Assembly: GCA_030649335.1 (NCBI GenBank)
Contig: JAUSLL010000072.1
Location: 1 to 47,925, forward strand
Reading direction: 5' to 3'
Origin: Parvibaculum sp.
GTDB taxonomy: Bacteria > Pseudomonadota > Alphaproteobacteria > Parvibaculales > Parvibaculaceae
DNA: 47,925 nt
In this document: positions 8,952-18,296 of the stretch, one piece after another
Position numbering within the stretch: position 1 is the first letter of the stretch
Layout: each line of letters starts with the position of its first letter
Program-made: the position numbers and the translations under genes
Notes under the pieces: model-generated
The model's input: the letters and a program-made list of their open reading frames with translations, nothing else
Database searches by the model: none
Told to the model about the DNA's origin: nothing

Positions 8952-9427
8952 CGGTTACTTGAATCTCCGCCACCGCCCGCCGGATCGGCATTCTTCCGTA
9001 CAAAGATGAGCCCCAAACGTCCCTTCCTCGCATCGCAATGCTGGCCGCGCGATACGGAGAACGGAGCCAGACAGCTACGCCAAAACGAGCGGCGAAGCGG
9101 CCCAATCCTCACTCGACACGCTGTTTCTGCCCCGATGCGCTGACCCAGCCCAAGCTGAGACCACCCGCAAGACGGCCCGCTGCACTGCTGGTAGGAGGCA
9201 TAACCCACCTATCCCGCCCCTCCCAGCCACGCCTGATCGCACGAGGAATGGAGCTTTTCATACGGGAAACGCCAACCATCCACCGTCCACGAATGCGGGC
9301 AAAAGCGCCATGGGATGGAAGCCCGCAGGGCCGAAACCGCGAAGCGGGTTCGGTTCACGACAGCCCGGCGCGCGGGGCTTGCCCCGTGCGGGCGCCCAAC
9401 AAAATGCAATCTTAGTCTCCAAAACTA
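8952..9427. other. Gene-poor stretch between DUF736 leader and UvrD cassette
   Basis: About 480 bases without a convincing gene. Frames are open on both strands but encode Arg/Pro/Ala-rich products typical of GC-rich noncoding DNA. I see no tRNA, terminator or clear repeat. The region may include the left junction of the inserted UvrD cassette and promoters for both sides. Confidence 0.4.
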
Positions 9428-9456
9428 CATCAATATGATGCAAAGTGATGCGCATC
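9428..9456 (+). promoter_or_regulatory. Palindromic operator candidate for the RHH gene
   Basis: CATCA-ATA-TGATG (9428-9440) is a perfect 5-bp inverted repeat, and GATGCGCATC (9447-9456) is a perfect 10-base palindrome. TGATG occurs at 9436 and again at 9446, 10 bases or one helical turn apart. Ribbon-helix-helix repressors typically bind such phased short half-sites upstream of their own genes; the RHH start is 30 bases downstream. Binding is inferred. Confidence 0.5.
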
Positions 9457-9485
9457 GATCCTCAATCGGAGGCTGCGTGCCAGTC

Positions 9486-9677
9486 ATGTCAACCCGGATA
9501 ACCGTAAGTCTGCCAGAAAGGGAATATGCCGCGCTCTCAGCTTTAGCGCGCCAGTATGACGTGTCGCTTTCTTGGCTGACGCGCAAGGCCGTCGCGGATT
9601 TCCTTAAGCACCACGATGAGGGGAAGGATAATACCTCGGGCAATCTGCCGCTGACGCAGCAAGAGGAGTGTAAATGA
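9486..9677 (+). CDS. Ribbon-helix-helix (CopG/Arc-like) protein
   Basis: A 63-residue protein with the RHH pattern STRITVSLPEREYAALSALA then WLTRKAVADFL: a basic beta strand followed by two helices. It probably represses its own cassette, since palindromes lie just upstream. The ATG at 9486 has GGAGG 13 bases upstream; an in-frame GTG at 9477 is the alternative. The C-terminal 17 residues are acidic and polar. The stop overlaps the next start as ATGA. RHH proteins are often antitoxins, but the partners here are a microprotein and a helicase. Confidence 0.75.
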   Translation: MSTRITVSLPEREYAALSALARQYDVSLSWLTRKAVADFLKHHDEGKDNTSGNLPLTQQEECK

Positions 9678-9778
9678 GCATGCCCGCCATCGTGGAAACT
9701 AATGAATTCTACCGGCTTGATGCCTCTATCAGGGCCGATTTCGCCAAACAATCCCAGTTTGGTGGGTATAGGAGATGA
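9674..9778 (+). CDS. 34-aa microprotein between RHH and helicase genes
   Basis: The ATG overlaps the RHH stop (ATGA) and has AAGAGGAG 5 bases upstream. The frame ends in TGA at 9776-9778, two bases before the helicase ATG at 9780. The product starts MSMPAIVETNEFYRLDASIR and is short and polar; no family is recognised. Its position suggests translational coupling of the three genes, either as a real microprotein or as a leader that carries ribosomes to the helicase start. It is too short to judge by composition. Confidence 0.45.
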   Translation: MSMPAIVETNEFYRLDASIRADFAKQSQFGGYRR

Positions 9779-9779
9779 A

Positions 9780-11708
9780 ATGGCTTGGTCTGACGGTTTG
9801 AACCCTGCAACCCCCGCGTTCCAAATCGCCGCTTCGATAAATCAACGTGTGCGGGTTGTCGCAGGACCAGGCACAGGTAAGTCATTCGCAATGAAGCGGC
9901 GGGTTGCACGACTGTTAGAGGATAGCGTAGCGCCCGGCGCGATACTGCCTGTGACTTTCACGCGAGTTGCTGCCGAAGATTTGCATCGTGAGTTGGTCGG
10001 AATGGGGGTTCCCGGTTGCGACGATCTTGAAGGCGTCACCCTCCATAGTCTCGCACTACGGATGCTCATGCGAAACCATGTGCTAGGTGCTACGGGACGA
10101 GTGCCGCGACCGCTGAACGAGTTTGAACTTGAGCCGTTGATTTGTGACCTGAAAGACACTCATGGCGGGAAGAAAGAAGTCAAAAAGCTGAGAATGGCCT
10201 ATGAAGCGGCATGGGCGCGTCTACAACATCAGCAACCCGGATACGCCCCGTCTCCGGCAGATGCCGCTTTCCAAGCCGATCTTTTGGGGTGGCTTCGATT
10301 CCATGAGGCGATGTTGATTGGCGAAGTGATCCCTCAACTTCACCATTACCTGCATTCTAATCCCGCTGCTGCGGAGCGAAGCGAGTTTGCGCATATTCTG
10401 GTCGATGAATATCAAGACTTAAATCGCGCCGAGCAGGGAGTGATTGAGCTGCTTTCCGACGCAGCGGAGGTCTGTATCGTCGGGGATGATGATCAGTCGA
10501 TCTATAGCTTTAAACATGCGCACCCTGACGGAATCCGCGAATGGCTGAACGCTAACGCAGGCGCAGACGATCTCGGATTGGACGAGTGTCGCCGCTGCCC
10601 AACGCAGGTGGTCAAGATGGCGAACAGCTTGATCGGTCACAATGTCTTGCGCCCTGTTCCGCGTCCGCTCAACCCGATGCCTGCGAACGGCGCAGGTGAC
10701 GTTCGGATCATCCAGTACCGAAACATCTCGCGGGAGGTTGCTGGGGTCGCGACGCTTGTCGCCCAGATGATAGCTAGTGGGGTGCCAGCGGGTGATATTC
10801 TGGTGCTCACTCAAAGTAGGGCTTTCGGAATGCCCTTATACGAAGCCCTTGTGGCGAACGGTGTTCAGACAAAGTCGTATTATGCCGAGACTGAACTAAG
10901 TCATCACGAGGCGCAGCTCGCGTTCGCATTGCTCAAACTGTTCGTCAATCGGCAGGATCGCGTTGCATTGCGCTGGCTAGTCGGCGTCAATGGAAACAAC
11001 TGGCACGCCGCAGGCTATCGCCGCCTCCGCGAGCATTGCGAGAATACAGGCACGTCGCCGTGGGACACCATGACCCAAATAGAGAGCGGAGCACTTTGCC
11101 TGCCGTATACCAACGGTATAGTCACGTCATTCAGGGAAATCGTTCAAGCCTTGGACACCCTTGAGGCATTGCCCGATCTGGCTTCTGTGGTCGATCAGCT
11201 TTTCCCTGACGGGCAAGATGCTACACGAGACATTCGTGCTCTCGCGCTGACAGTTCTCGTGGAAATGGAGAACGATGATCGCGAGGCCTTTATTCGTGAC
11301 CTATCGACGGCAATCAGCCAGCCCGAAATCCCGACCGAGATCGAAAACGTGCGGATCATGAGCTTGCACAAGAGCAAGGGTCTGAGCGCACCCGTCACTA
11401 TCATCGCGGGGTGTGTTCAAGGGCTTCTGCCGCGACCTCCGGCCGATGGGCTTACGCCCGCAGAGCAGGCCCAACACCTGGAGGAGCAGCGACGACTGTT
11501 CTATGTCGGCATAACCCGCGTGAAAGCGGCACCTCAAGAAGGAAAGCTTGGTACATTGATCCTGACGTACTGTCAGGAAATGCCGGTTCGAGACGCCTTG
11601 TCAGTCGGCATCACGCCTGCACAGCAGCGGTATGGATCGGCAATACTTCACGCAAGCCAGTTCATTCGGGAACTCGGCCCGACAGCGCCACACCCAGTCG
11701 CCGGATAA
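9780..11708 (+). CDS. UvrD/PcrA-like superfamily 1 DNA helicase
   Basis: A 642-residue SF1A helicase. Walker A GPGTGKS is at 29-35, Walker B with the Q motif LVDEYQDL at about 207-214, motif III VGDDDQSIYSFK at 234-245, motif V SLHKSKGL at about 525, and motif VI LFYVGITRVKA at about 574-584. All ATPase motifs are present, so the enzyme should be active as a 3'-5' translocase; no nuclease domain is visible. ATG 9780 is preferred over an upstream ATG at 9702 because AGGAG lies at 9770-9774. The gene is on the plus strand inside a minus-strand backbone and somewhat lower in GC, which suggests cargo. UvrD-like helicases occur in several phage defence systems; that role here is inference. Confidence 0.88.
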   Translation: MAWSDGLNPATPAFQIAASINQRVRVVAGPGTGKSFAMKRRVARLLEDSVAPGAILPVTFTRVAAEDLHRELVGMGVPGCDDLEGVTLHSLALRMLMRNHVLGATGRVPRPLNEFELEPLICDLKDTHGGKKEVKKLRMAYEAAWARLQHQQPGYAPSPADAAFQADLLGWLRFHEAMLIGEVIPQLHHYLHSNPAAAERSEFAHILVDEYQDLNRAEQGVIELLSDAAEVCIVGDDDQSIYSFKHAHPDGIREWLNANAGADDLGLDECRRCPTQVVKMANSLIGHNVLRPVPRPLNPMPANGAGDVRIIQYRNISREVAGVATLVAQMIASGVPAGDILVLTQSRAFGMPLYEALVANGVQTKSYYAETELSHHEAQLAFALLKLFVNRQDRVALRWLVGVNGNNWHAAGYRRLREHCENTGTSPWDTMTQIESGALCLPYTNGIVTSFREIVQALDTLEALPDLASVVDQLFPDGQDATRDIRALALTVLVEMENDDREAFIRDLSTAISQPEIPTEIENVRIMSLHKSKGLSAPVTIIAGCVQGLLPRPPADGLTPAEQAQHLEEQRRLFYVGITRVKAAPQEGKLGTLILTYCQEMPVRDALSVGITPAQQRYGSAILHASQFIRELGPTAPHPVAG

Positions 11709-11771
11709 CCGCGTCTTTGACGATGTTCGCTACCACCATTCACACAGTGGTTCTCGTGTGCCCCGTGAAAT

Positions 11772-11794
11772 GAGCGGCGCATTACGCGCCGCTC
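11772..11794 (-). terminator. Hairpin at the 3' end of the DUF2493 gene
   Basis: GAGCGGCGC (11772-11780) pairs perfectly with GCGCCGCTC (11786-11794), loop ATTAC. The stem includes the DUF2493 stop codon. The minus-strand tail is only weakly U-rich (ATTTCA), so it may be a weak terminator or an RNA-stabilising hairpin; it also separates the convergent UvrD and DUF2493 genes. Confidence 0.45.
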
Positions 11795-12729
11795 TCACCG
11801 AACTTCCACACCTTGATGCCCATCTTGCGCGCCTTGTCGGCGAGGTTTTGGGAGATGCCGGAACCGGGGAAGGCGATGATGCCGATGGGGAGCGCTTCGA
11901 GCATCTGATCGTTGCGTTTGAAGGGGGCGGCGCTCTTGAAACGGGTCCAGTCGGGCTTGAAGACGATCTGCGGCACTTTGCGATTGTCGGCCCAGCAGGC
12001 GGCGATCTTTTCGGCACCTTTCGGCGATCCGCCATGGATCAGCACCATGTCGGGGTGCTTGGCGTGCGCCTTGTCGAGGGCGTCCCAGATGCGGGCGTGA
12101 TCATTGCAATCCATGCCGCCGGTGAAGGCAATGCGCGGGCCGGTGGGCAGCAGCGGCTCGATTTCGGCCTTGCGTTTGGCGGCGATAAAATCGCGGCTGT
12201 CGATCATACTGGCTGTCATCGTCTTACGGTTGGCCATCGAGCCGGAGCGCGGTTTCCAGGCGGAGAAGGTGTATTTCTCGAACCATGATGCGCCGATTTC
12301 ACGGAAGGCTTCGAACGCATTGCGGCGCTCAATGATCGAGATGCCCTGCGCGATCATTCGTTCCAGTTCGACGGATTTGACCTCCGAGCCGTCCTGTTCA
12401 CGCTGCATCCGGCGCTGCGCCTGCTCATTGTCGTCGAGCGCGCGGTCGAGATTGGCGATCTTGCGGTGGAAGATGTTGACGAGATTCCAGAGCACATCGT
12501 CGAGATCGTCTTCGAACCGCGTGTCGGCCATCAGGGCGGCGAGAGATTCGAAGACGTTCTCGATCTCCTGTTCGGCGCGGTCGGCTTCGGGCAGCGGGCG
12601 CGGATCGGACTCGTCGCCATGGGGGCGGTAGCCATACATTTGCAACTCTTCGAGCAGATGGGCGGTTGGCGATGATGTGTGATGGGGCTCGTCGTCGAAG
12701 GGTTCGATGAAGGGGTTATGAAGCGTCAT
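11782..12729 (-). CDS. DUF2493 (YspA-like) domain protein
   Basis: A 315-residue protein. The first 180 residues are acidic and helical, with a probable coiled coil near 80-130. The C-terminal third is a Rossmann-like YspA/DUF2493 domain: RIAFTGGMDCNDHARIWDAL, then MVLIHGGSPKGAEKIAACWA and GIIAFPGSGIS. Such domains resemble SLOG/DprA-type nucleotide or DNA-binding folds; the function in mobile elements is unknown. The ATG at 12729 has GGGAG about 9 bases upstream and replaces a longer frame that has no support. It lies downstream of the Toprim gene across a structured 239-base leader. Confidence 0.82.
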   Translation of the reverse strand: MTLHNPFIEPFDDEPHHTSSPTAHLLEELQMYGYRPHGDESDPRPLPEADRAEQEIENVFESLAALMADTRFEDDLDDVLWNLVNIFHRKIANLDRALDDNEQAQRRMQREQDGSEVKSVELERMIAQGISIIERRNAFEAFREIGASWFEKYTFSAWKPRSGSMANRKTMTASMIDSRDFIAAKRKAEIEPLLPTGPRIAFTGGMDCNDHARIWDALDKAHAKHPDMVLIHGGSPKGAEKIAACWADNRKVPQIVFKPDWTRFKSAAPFKRNDQMLEALPIGIIAFPGSGISQNLADKARKMGIKVWKFGESGA

Positions 12730-12968
12730 GGCGGGGTCTCCCGTTTTGCGAGGCCGCGCCACCCGCGGCCTTTCCGGGGATCGCCCGCCAGCGCCGCAAA
12801 GCGGGTTTGCACCCGTCAGGGCCGCAACGCAGTGGAGGACGGCGCAGCCGTTGCAAAGCCGATTGGCGCTGGCAGATACCCCTTTTGGAAAGGCCGGGGC
12901 GCGGCCCCTTTGCAAACGGTGAGACCTGCCGTGTGCGCACTCCTTTCAGCGACCCGATGGCGGGGCCA

Positions 12969-13970
12969 TCATGCGCATTGCCGCCCATCGTGGATGAGGA
13001 ATTGACTATCGTCCGGGGCGAGTTGCTCCCCGATCCAGCCTCGCAGACGATCCGGGCCGAGGGTCAGGAGATCGGCATTGAAATCCTCCGCCCGTGGGAC
13101 CAGTTCGCGGATATCAAGATCGACCGCTCTGGTGCGCAGTTTTTCCAGCGCAATTCGCCCGGCCTGATCGTTATCGCGCGCGACATAGAGCCGGCGCAGC
13201 GTTGACGGCAGGTTCAGGGCGGCGAGGTGCGCGGCCGACAGTGCAGCGATGACCGGCATGGCAGGCATGATCATCTTTAGCGCCAGGGCGGTCTCTAACC
13301 CTTCCGCCGCCAGCATGGTGTCGGTGACAGTACCGAAGCGAACCCCGTTTCCGGCGAGATGACCCAACGCTCGGCGCGGTTGATCGACGGGCGCTTTGCC
13401 GCTCGCAAGATCAAGCCAGGTGCGATGCACACCGGTCACATTGCCAGCACCATCGGTGACAGCGGCAATGAGCGCGGGCCAAGTCTGGCGACCCTCCGGC
13501 GCACGGTAATAACAGCGGGGATGAAAACGCAGGGCGGAAATGTCCGGTGGCAACATGATGCCCCGGCTGCGCAGATATACATCCGCCAACGTGCCACGGA
13601 TTGATTTCGAGGCGGCGAACAGCCGCCGCGCCGCCTCAGACGATCCAGCCGGAGCGGATACTTCCATGCGCTTCGCGGGCACAATTGGCATTCGTAGAAA
13701 CGCCCGCGCCTCATCACACGCCGCACGGAAATCGAGGCCACGATTGGCCATGATGAGGTCCAAGAGATCGCCATGCGTTCCTTCAGATGCATCCGTCCAC
13801 TTCCCGGCGCGTTCGCCGAAAAGCTGGACATAGAGACTGCGGCCCGGCGTTCCATGCACATCCCCACAGATCCAATAGCGGCCCTGACGGCGGCCTTTGG
13901 GCAGATAGGTTCGGCACACGGCCTCGGCATTTTGCCCGAGACCGCGCGCCAGATCGGAAGCGCTGGACAT
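12969..13970 (-). CDS. Toprim domain protein (DUF7146-type primase-like)
   Basis: A 333-residue protein. The N-terminal 100 residues resemble the basic part of phage or plasmid primases (KGRRQGRYWICGDVHG, GKWTDASEGTHGDLLDLI). The C-terminal part is a Toprim domain with the acidic motifs LAAEGLETALAL and YVARDNDQAG. It may prime or process DNA during transfer or replication of the element (inference). It starts only 3 bases after the stop of the methylase/helicase gene, so the two form one operon. Confidence 0.8.
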   Translation of the reverse strand: MSSASDLARGLGQNAEAVCRTYLPKGRRQGRYWICGDVHGTPGRSLYVQLFGERAGKWTDASEGTHGDLLDLIMANRGLDFRAACDEARAFLRMPIVPAKRMEVSAPAGSSEAARRLFAASKSIRGTLADVYLRSRGIMLPPDISALRFHPRCYYRAPEGRQTWPALIAAVTDGAGNVTGVHRTWLDLASGKAPVDQPRRALGHLAGNGVRFGTVTDTMLAAEGLETALALKMIMPAMPVIAALSAAHLAALNLPSTLRRLYVARDNDQAGRIALEKLRTRAVDLDIRELVPRAEDFNADLLTLGPDRLRGWIGEQLAPDDSQFLIHDGRQCA

Positions 13971-13973
13971 GGC

Positions 13974-16900
13974 TCATCCCCTCTCCGCGATCTGGGTCAG
14001 CGCCCAGCGGTCGAGCAGGCTTTCGAAAATCATCTGCCCCCGATCACCGACCGGCACGAACACCCGCAGCTTCCAATTGATGATTTCCGACATCAGCCCG
14101 CGCGCTTTCAGGGCTTCGACCAGGCCAGAGGTGAAGCCGGTCAACTCAACGCGGTTTTCGTTCATAACGCGAACGCGGCGCAGCGACAGGCCATCGGCGA
14201 GATGCGCCGTGACCTTGCCGTCCAAGATCATCCCCCAGGCGTCTTCGTTTGAGATTTTCGGCGCGTCGATGCCGAGATTGCGGCAGACGGCCTCCATCTC
14301 GATTTGCGACAGCATGCGGCCAATCACCCGCTCGTCATCGTCGGTTTGCAGGCGATAGACGCGGGCGTTGCTCTCCGGCAGGCGCCGCCAGATCGGCAAC
14401 AGCAGACCCGTCACCAGATGGAAGGTACTGGTCGAGAATTCCGGGATTGCGCTGACTTCGGCATTCCAGACCTCGGCAAATTGCGCCTCGTCGGCTTCCT
14501 TCCAATGGCTGGCGGAGAAATCCTCAATGCTCATGATGTCTCGAACCATGGGCCGGTTCAGCCGTAACCGCCGTTGCATGGAGCCATCGTCGAGCATCAG
14601 GCTGGTCGCCGATGTACGAACCGCCGCGCGGTGCGAGCGTTCATTGATCAAGAGCTTGCCATCGCGGATCGCCAATGCGTCATCGACGGACATCGGCCTG
14701 TTGCGGTCCTTGCGCTCAATCGTAAACAGCCGGGTTTCCGCACCGTTGTCATGCTTCCAGACGGTACGACGGTCAGTGACGATCAGGCTCTCTGCCCGGA
14801 TGGTTTCCAACCCGGCGTCATGCAAGCCCGCCGTGATAGCTGCTTCGATCCGGGCGTTGAGCAACTCCTCGAACGCCGTGAATAAATCGTTCTGCATGGC
14901 GATGGGCAGCGCCAACAGCCTATTCAGAAACGTCGTGATAGGCGGCAGGTCTTCCTTCAGCGTCCCACCCTCGAAGGTCAGCGACAGGCCGGTCGCCTCC
15001 TCGAAACGTGTGAGCGAACACCCTTCGATACCACCCTGTGCGAGCAACATGTAAAACTGCCGCAGTGCAGCGCGGGCCTGATCGCCTTCGAGATTATCTT
15101 CGGCGCGAAAGAGGCCCTGACCGCCGGTCTGGCGCTGGCCGCGCGTGATCGCGCCCAGCGTATCCAGGCGGCGGGCGATGGTGGACAGGAACCGCTTTTC
15201 CGCCTTCACATCCGTCGCGATCGGCCGGAACAGCGGCGGTTGCGCCTGATTGGTACGGTTGGAGCGCCCAAGCCCCTGAATGGCGGCATCGGCCTTCCAT
15301 CCCGCTTCCAGGAGATAATGCACCCGCAGGCGCTGGTTCTTCGCGCCCCGGTCGGCATGGTAGCTGCGCCCCGTGCCGCCGACGTCGGAGAAGACGAGAA
15401 TGCGTTTGTCATCATCCATAAAGGCTTGGGTTTCGGAGAGGTTCGCCGAGGGCGGACGGCTTTCGACACAAAGCCGTTCGTCTTTCCTGACAATACGGCG
15501 TGACCGCCCCGTCACCTCGGCGACCTTGTCCGTCCCGAAATGCTGAATGATCTGATCGAGCGCACCTGGCACGGGATCGAGCGTGGCAAGCTGCTCGATC
15601 ATGCGATCCCGTGCTGCCAAGGCCGCTTTGCACTGGATCGGGTTGCCCTCGGCATCGAACGCGGGGCGCGAGCGCAAATTGCCTTCATCGTCCGTGTAGG
15701 ATTCAAACAATTGCGTCGGGAAGGAATGCTGGAGGTAAGAGCCGACGACCTCGCGCGGGCTGAGGTCGATGGTCAGGTCATGCCATTCCTCGGCGGGGAT
15801 GTCGGCGAGTTTGCGTTCCATCACCGCTTCGCCGGTGGAGACAAGCTGGATCACCGGTGCATGACCATCGGCGATCTCGCGCTCGACGCTTTTGATCAGC
15901 GTGACCGCCTTCATGCCGGTGATCAGGCCATTGAAGAACCGCTGCTTCGCCCCCTCGAATGCGGATTTGGCCGCCGACTTCGCCTGACCGTTCAATGTCC
16001 GGCTTTCGCCGGTGACGTTTGTGGCTTCCAGCGCCTCATTCAGATTGTTATGGATCACCTGAAAGGCGCTCGCATAGGCATCATAGATCGCCACCTGCTC
16101 CGGCGTCAGGGCGTGCTCGACGATCTCGACCTCGACGCCTTCGTATGACAGCGACCGCGCCGTATAAAGACCGAGCGCCTTCATATCGCACGACATCACC
16201 TCCATCGCCGCGACTCCGCCCGCCTCAATGGCCTGAACGAACTCACTTCTGTTGGCGAAGGGGAAATCCTCGCCGCCCCACAGGCCTAGCCGTTCGGCAT
16301 AGGCGAGATTGCGCACATCGGTTGCACCCGTCGCCGACACATAGACAATGCGGGCATCAGGAACGGCACGCTGCAAGCGCAGCCCCGCGCGGCCCTGCTG
16401 CGACGGCGCGACATCGCCGCGCTCACCCTTGCCGCCGGCGGCATTGGCCATGGCATGGGCCTCATCGAAGATGATGGCACCATCAAAATCAGCCCCCAGC
16501 CAATCAAGCATCTGCTGCAAGCGTGAGGCTTTCCCTTCGCGTTCGGCGGAGCGCAAAGTGGCATAGGTGACGAACAGGATGCCTTCCGACAGGCGGATCG
16601 GCGTGCCCTGCTTGAAGCGCGACAAAGGCTGGACCAGCAGCTTTTCCATGCCAAGCGCCGACCAGTCGCGCTGCGCGTCTTCGAGGAGCTTATCGGATCG
16701 GCTGAGCCAGACCGCCTTGCGACGGCCCTTGATCCAGTTGTCGAGGATGATGCCGGCGACCTGCCGCCCCTTGCCGCAACCGGTGCCATCACCAAGGAAC
16801 CAACCGCGCCGAAAGCAAACGGCGTTTTCGGCGTCGTCAGCCGCGGCATGAATATTGTCGAATGTATCATCCAGCGTCCACGATCCGGCGAGATGCTTGG

Positions 16901-18242
16901 TGTGCGCTTCACCTGCATAGATGACACTCTCAAGCTGCGCGTCGGAAAGCACGCCGCTCTTTATAATATGCGTGGGGAGATGCGGCCGGTAGCTCGGCTG
17001 CGGCGGTGCGACCGAGGCCATGGCCGCCGATTGCACCAGCTTTGTCGGATGCGGCTGCGCGCCTTCAATACAGATCGATTGCAGGGCGTAACCTTCATAG
17101 AGGCTATCGGCGAGATCCGCGCCTTGGGCGGACGTCCATTCGGTCGGCTCATAGGCAAGTTCGATAGCGTCGGGGGCGGAAGAGATCGCCGTCGGCTTAG
17201 GAGCGACCGGAGCGGGGCGGATCGGCGTGATCGCCTTCAACGTGCCAAGGCCGATATCGCCTTCCAGCTTCATGCGCGGCGGCACATGCAGGATGACATT
17301 CGCCAGCAATTCGGCGGCGGTTTGCGCCGCCGGCATGATCGGAGAGACGCCGATATCCGGGGCCTTGTCGATCACCGTCAGGCGGGTCTCGAAGGTCGTG
17401 CCGTGCTTGGCATAGGCGCGCCCGTCGATGATGCAGGAAAAGCGCACCGCGCCGTTCAGCCGCTCATAGGGGAAATTGTGACCGGTGATCGTCACCAGAC
17501 GCCCGCCCTTCGGCAGTCGCGCCAGAGCCGAACGCACATGATGAAAATCGGCATCAGACACGCGCCCCTGCACGTGGAGCGCGGCGGAGAAAGGTGGGTT
17601 CATGATGACAACCGACGGCGAGACATCGTCCGTCAACCGATCATCAATGCTAGCCGCGTCATGGGTGGAGGTAACGGCGTCGGGAAACAGCCGCCGCAAT
17701 AACGCCACGCGCGTCTCGGCGATCTCGTTGAGCGCCAGACGGGCGCCCATGATCTCGGCGAAAATGGCCATCAGGCCGGTCCCGGCAGACGGCTCCAGCG
17801 CCACGTCATCGGGCATGACTCCGGCAGCGATGGCCACCACCAGCGCCAGGGGCGCCGGGGTCGAGAATTGTTGCAGAACCTGAGATTCTTCTGACCGGCG
17901 CGTATGCGTGGGGAGCAGCCCAGCGATGCGGCTGATCATCGATAGAAGCGCGGCGGGCGATGCCGCCTTTTCCTGCATGGCGCGGCCATATTTGCGCAGA
18001 AACAGCACCTGCGCCGCCTCGCAAGCTTCATAGGCGTCTTTCCAGGACCAGAAGCCCTCGGCGTCCGAGCCGCCGAATGCCTCCTCCATGCGCGCACGCA
18101 GGATGCGGATTTCGATCTGGATGCCGCGCTCCAGACCGGCAAGGATCCGTTCGGCAGCGGTGAGGATGAAGGATGCCTGATCTTCAGGCGTGCGAAAGGG
18201 TGCGGACGGCTTCACAGCCGCCGCAGGAAGGGCGAAATTCAT
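13974..18242 (-). CDS. Giant methyltransferase plus Strawberry-notch-type helicase
   Basis: A 1,422-residue two-enzyme protein. Residues 120-300 form a class I methyltransferase: EPSAGTG at 149-155 (AdoMet motif I) and NPPF at 215-218, the N6-adenine type catalytic motif. A Strawberry-notch SF2 ATPase follows: Walker A GDGTGCGKG at 484-492, DEAH at 593-596, SAT at 636-638, and the C-terminal signature QGLGRSNRTNQ at 989-999. Residues 1030-1422 hold a further region I cannot name. Such proteins are widespread in alphaproteobacterial integrative elements, with unknown function; methylation coupled to DNA translocation or antirestriction is a guess. It is the longest backbone gene and appears intact. 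Confidence 0.88.
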   Translation of the reverse strand: MNFALPAAAVKPSAPFRTPEDQASFILTAAERILAGLERGIQIEIRILRARMEEAFGGSDAEGFWSWKDAYEACEAAQVLFLRKYGRAMQEKAASPAALLSMISRIAGLLPTHTRRSEESQVLQQFSTPAPLALVVAIAAGVMPDDVALEPSAGTGLMAIFAEIMGARLALNEIAETRVALLRRLFPDAVTSTHDAASIDDRLTDDVSPSVVIMNPPFSAALHVQGRVSDADFHHVRSALARLPKGGRLVTITGHNFPYERLNGAVRFSCIIDGRAYAKHGTTFETRLTVIDKAPDIGVSPIMPAAQTAAELLANVILHVPPRMKLEGDIGLGTLKAITPIRPAPVAPKPTAISSAPDAIELAYEPTEWTSAQGADLADSLYEGYALQSICIEGAQPHPTKLVQSAAMASVAPPQPSYRPHLPTHIIKSGVLSDAQLESVIYAGEAHTKHLAGSWTLDDTFDNIHAAADDAENAVCFRRGWFLGDGTGCGKGRQVAGIILDNWIKGRRKAVWLSRSDKLLEDAQRDWSALGMEKLLVQPLSRFKQGTPIRLSEGILFVTYATLRSAEREGKASRLQQMLDWLGADFDGAIIFDEAHAMANAAGGKGERGDVAPSQQGRAGLRLQRAVPDARIVYVSATGATDVRNLAYAERLGLWGGEDFPFANRSEFVQAIEAGGVAAMEVMSCDMKALGLYTARSLSYEGVEVEIVEHALTPEQVAIYDAYASAFQVIHNNLNEALEATNVTGESRTLNGQAKSAAKSAFEGAKQRFFNGLITGMKAVTLIKSVEREIADGHAPVIQLVSTGEAVMERKLADIPAEEWHDLTIDLSPREVVGSYLQHSFPTQLFESYTDDEGNLRSRPAFDAEGNPIQCKAALAARDRMIEQLATLDPVPGALDQIIQHFGTDKVAEVTGRSRRIVRKDERLCVESRPPSANLSETQAFMDDDKRILVFSDVGGTGRSYHADRGAKNQRLRVHYLLEAGWKADAAIQGLGRSNRTNQAQPPLFRPIATDVKAEKRFLSTIARRLDTLGAITRGQRQTGGQGLFRAEDNLEGDQARAALRQFYMLLAQGGIEGCSLTRFEEATGLSLTFEGGTLKEDLPPITTFLNRLLALPIAMQNDLFTAFEELLNARIEAAITAGLHDAGLETIRAESLIVTDRRTVWKHDNGAETRLFTIERKDRNRPMSVDDALAIRDGKLLINERSHRAAVRTSATSLMLDDGSMQRRLRLNRPMVRDIMSIEDFSASHWKEADEAQFAEVWNAEVSAIPEFSTSTFHLVTGLLLPIWRRLPESNARVYRLQTDDDERVIGRMLSQIEMEAVCRNLGIDAPKISNEDAWGMILDGKVTAHLADGLSLRRVRVMNENRVELTGFTSGLVEALKARGLMSEIINWKLRVFVPVGDRGQMIFESLLDRWALTQIAERG

Positions 18243-18296
18243 GGGAGTTCTCCAATTTCAGAGAAAAGATGTGAAGCCGCGCAGGCGGCCTGCGGG

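Noticed and set aside
9038-9415. 125-codon plus-strand frame before the UvrD cassette
   Set aside because: Arg/Pro/Ala-rich with no ribosome site or recognisable motif; composition of noncoding GC-rich DNA.
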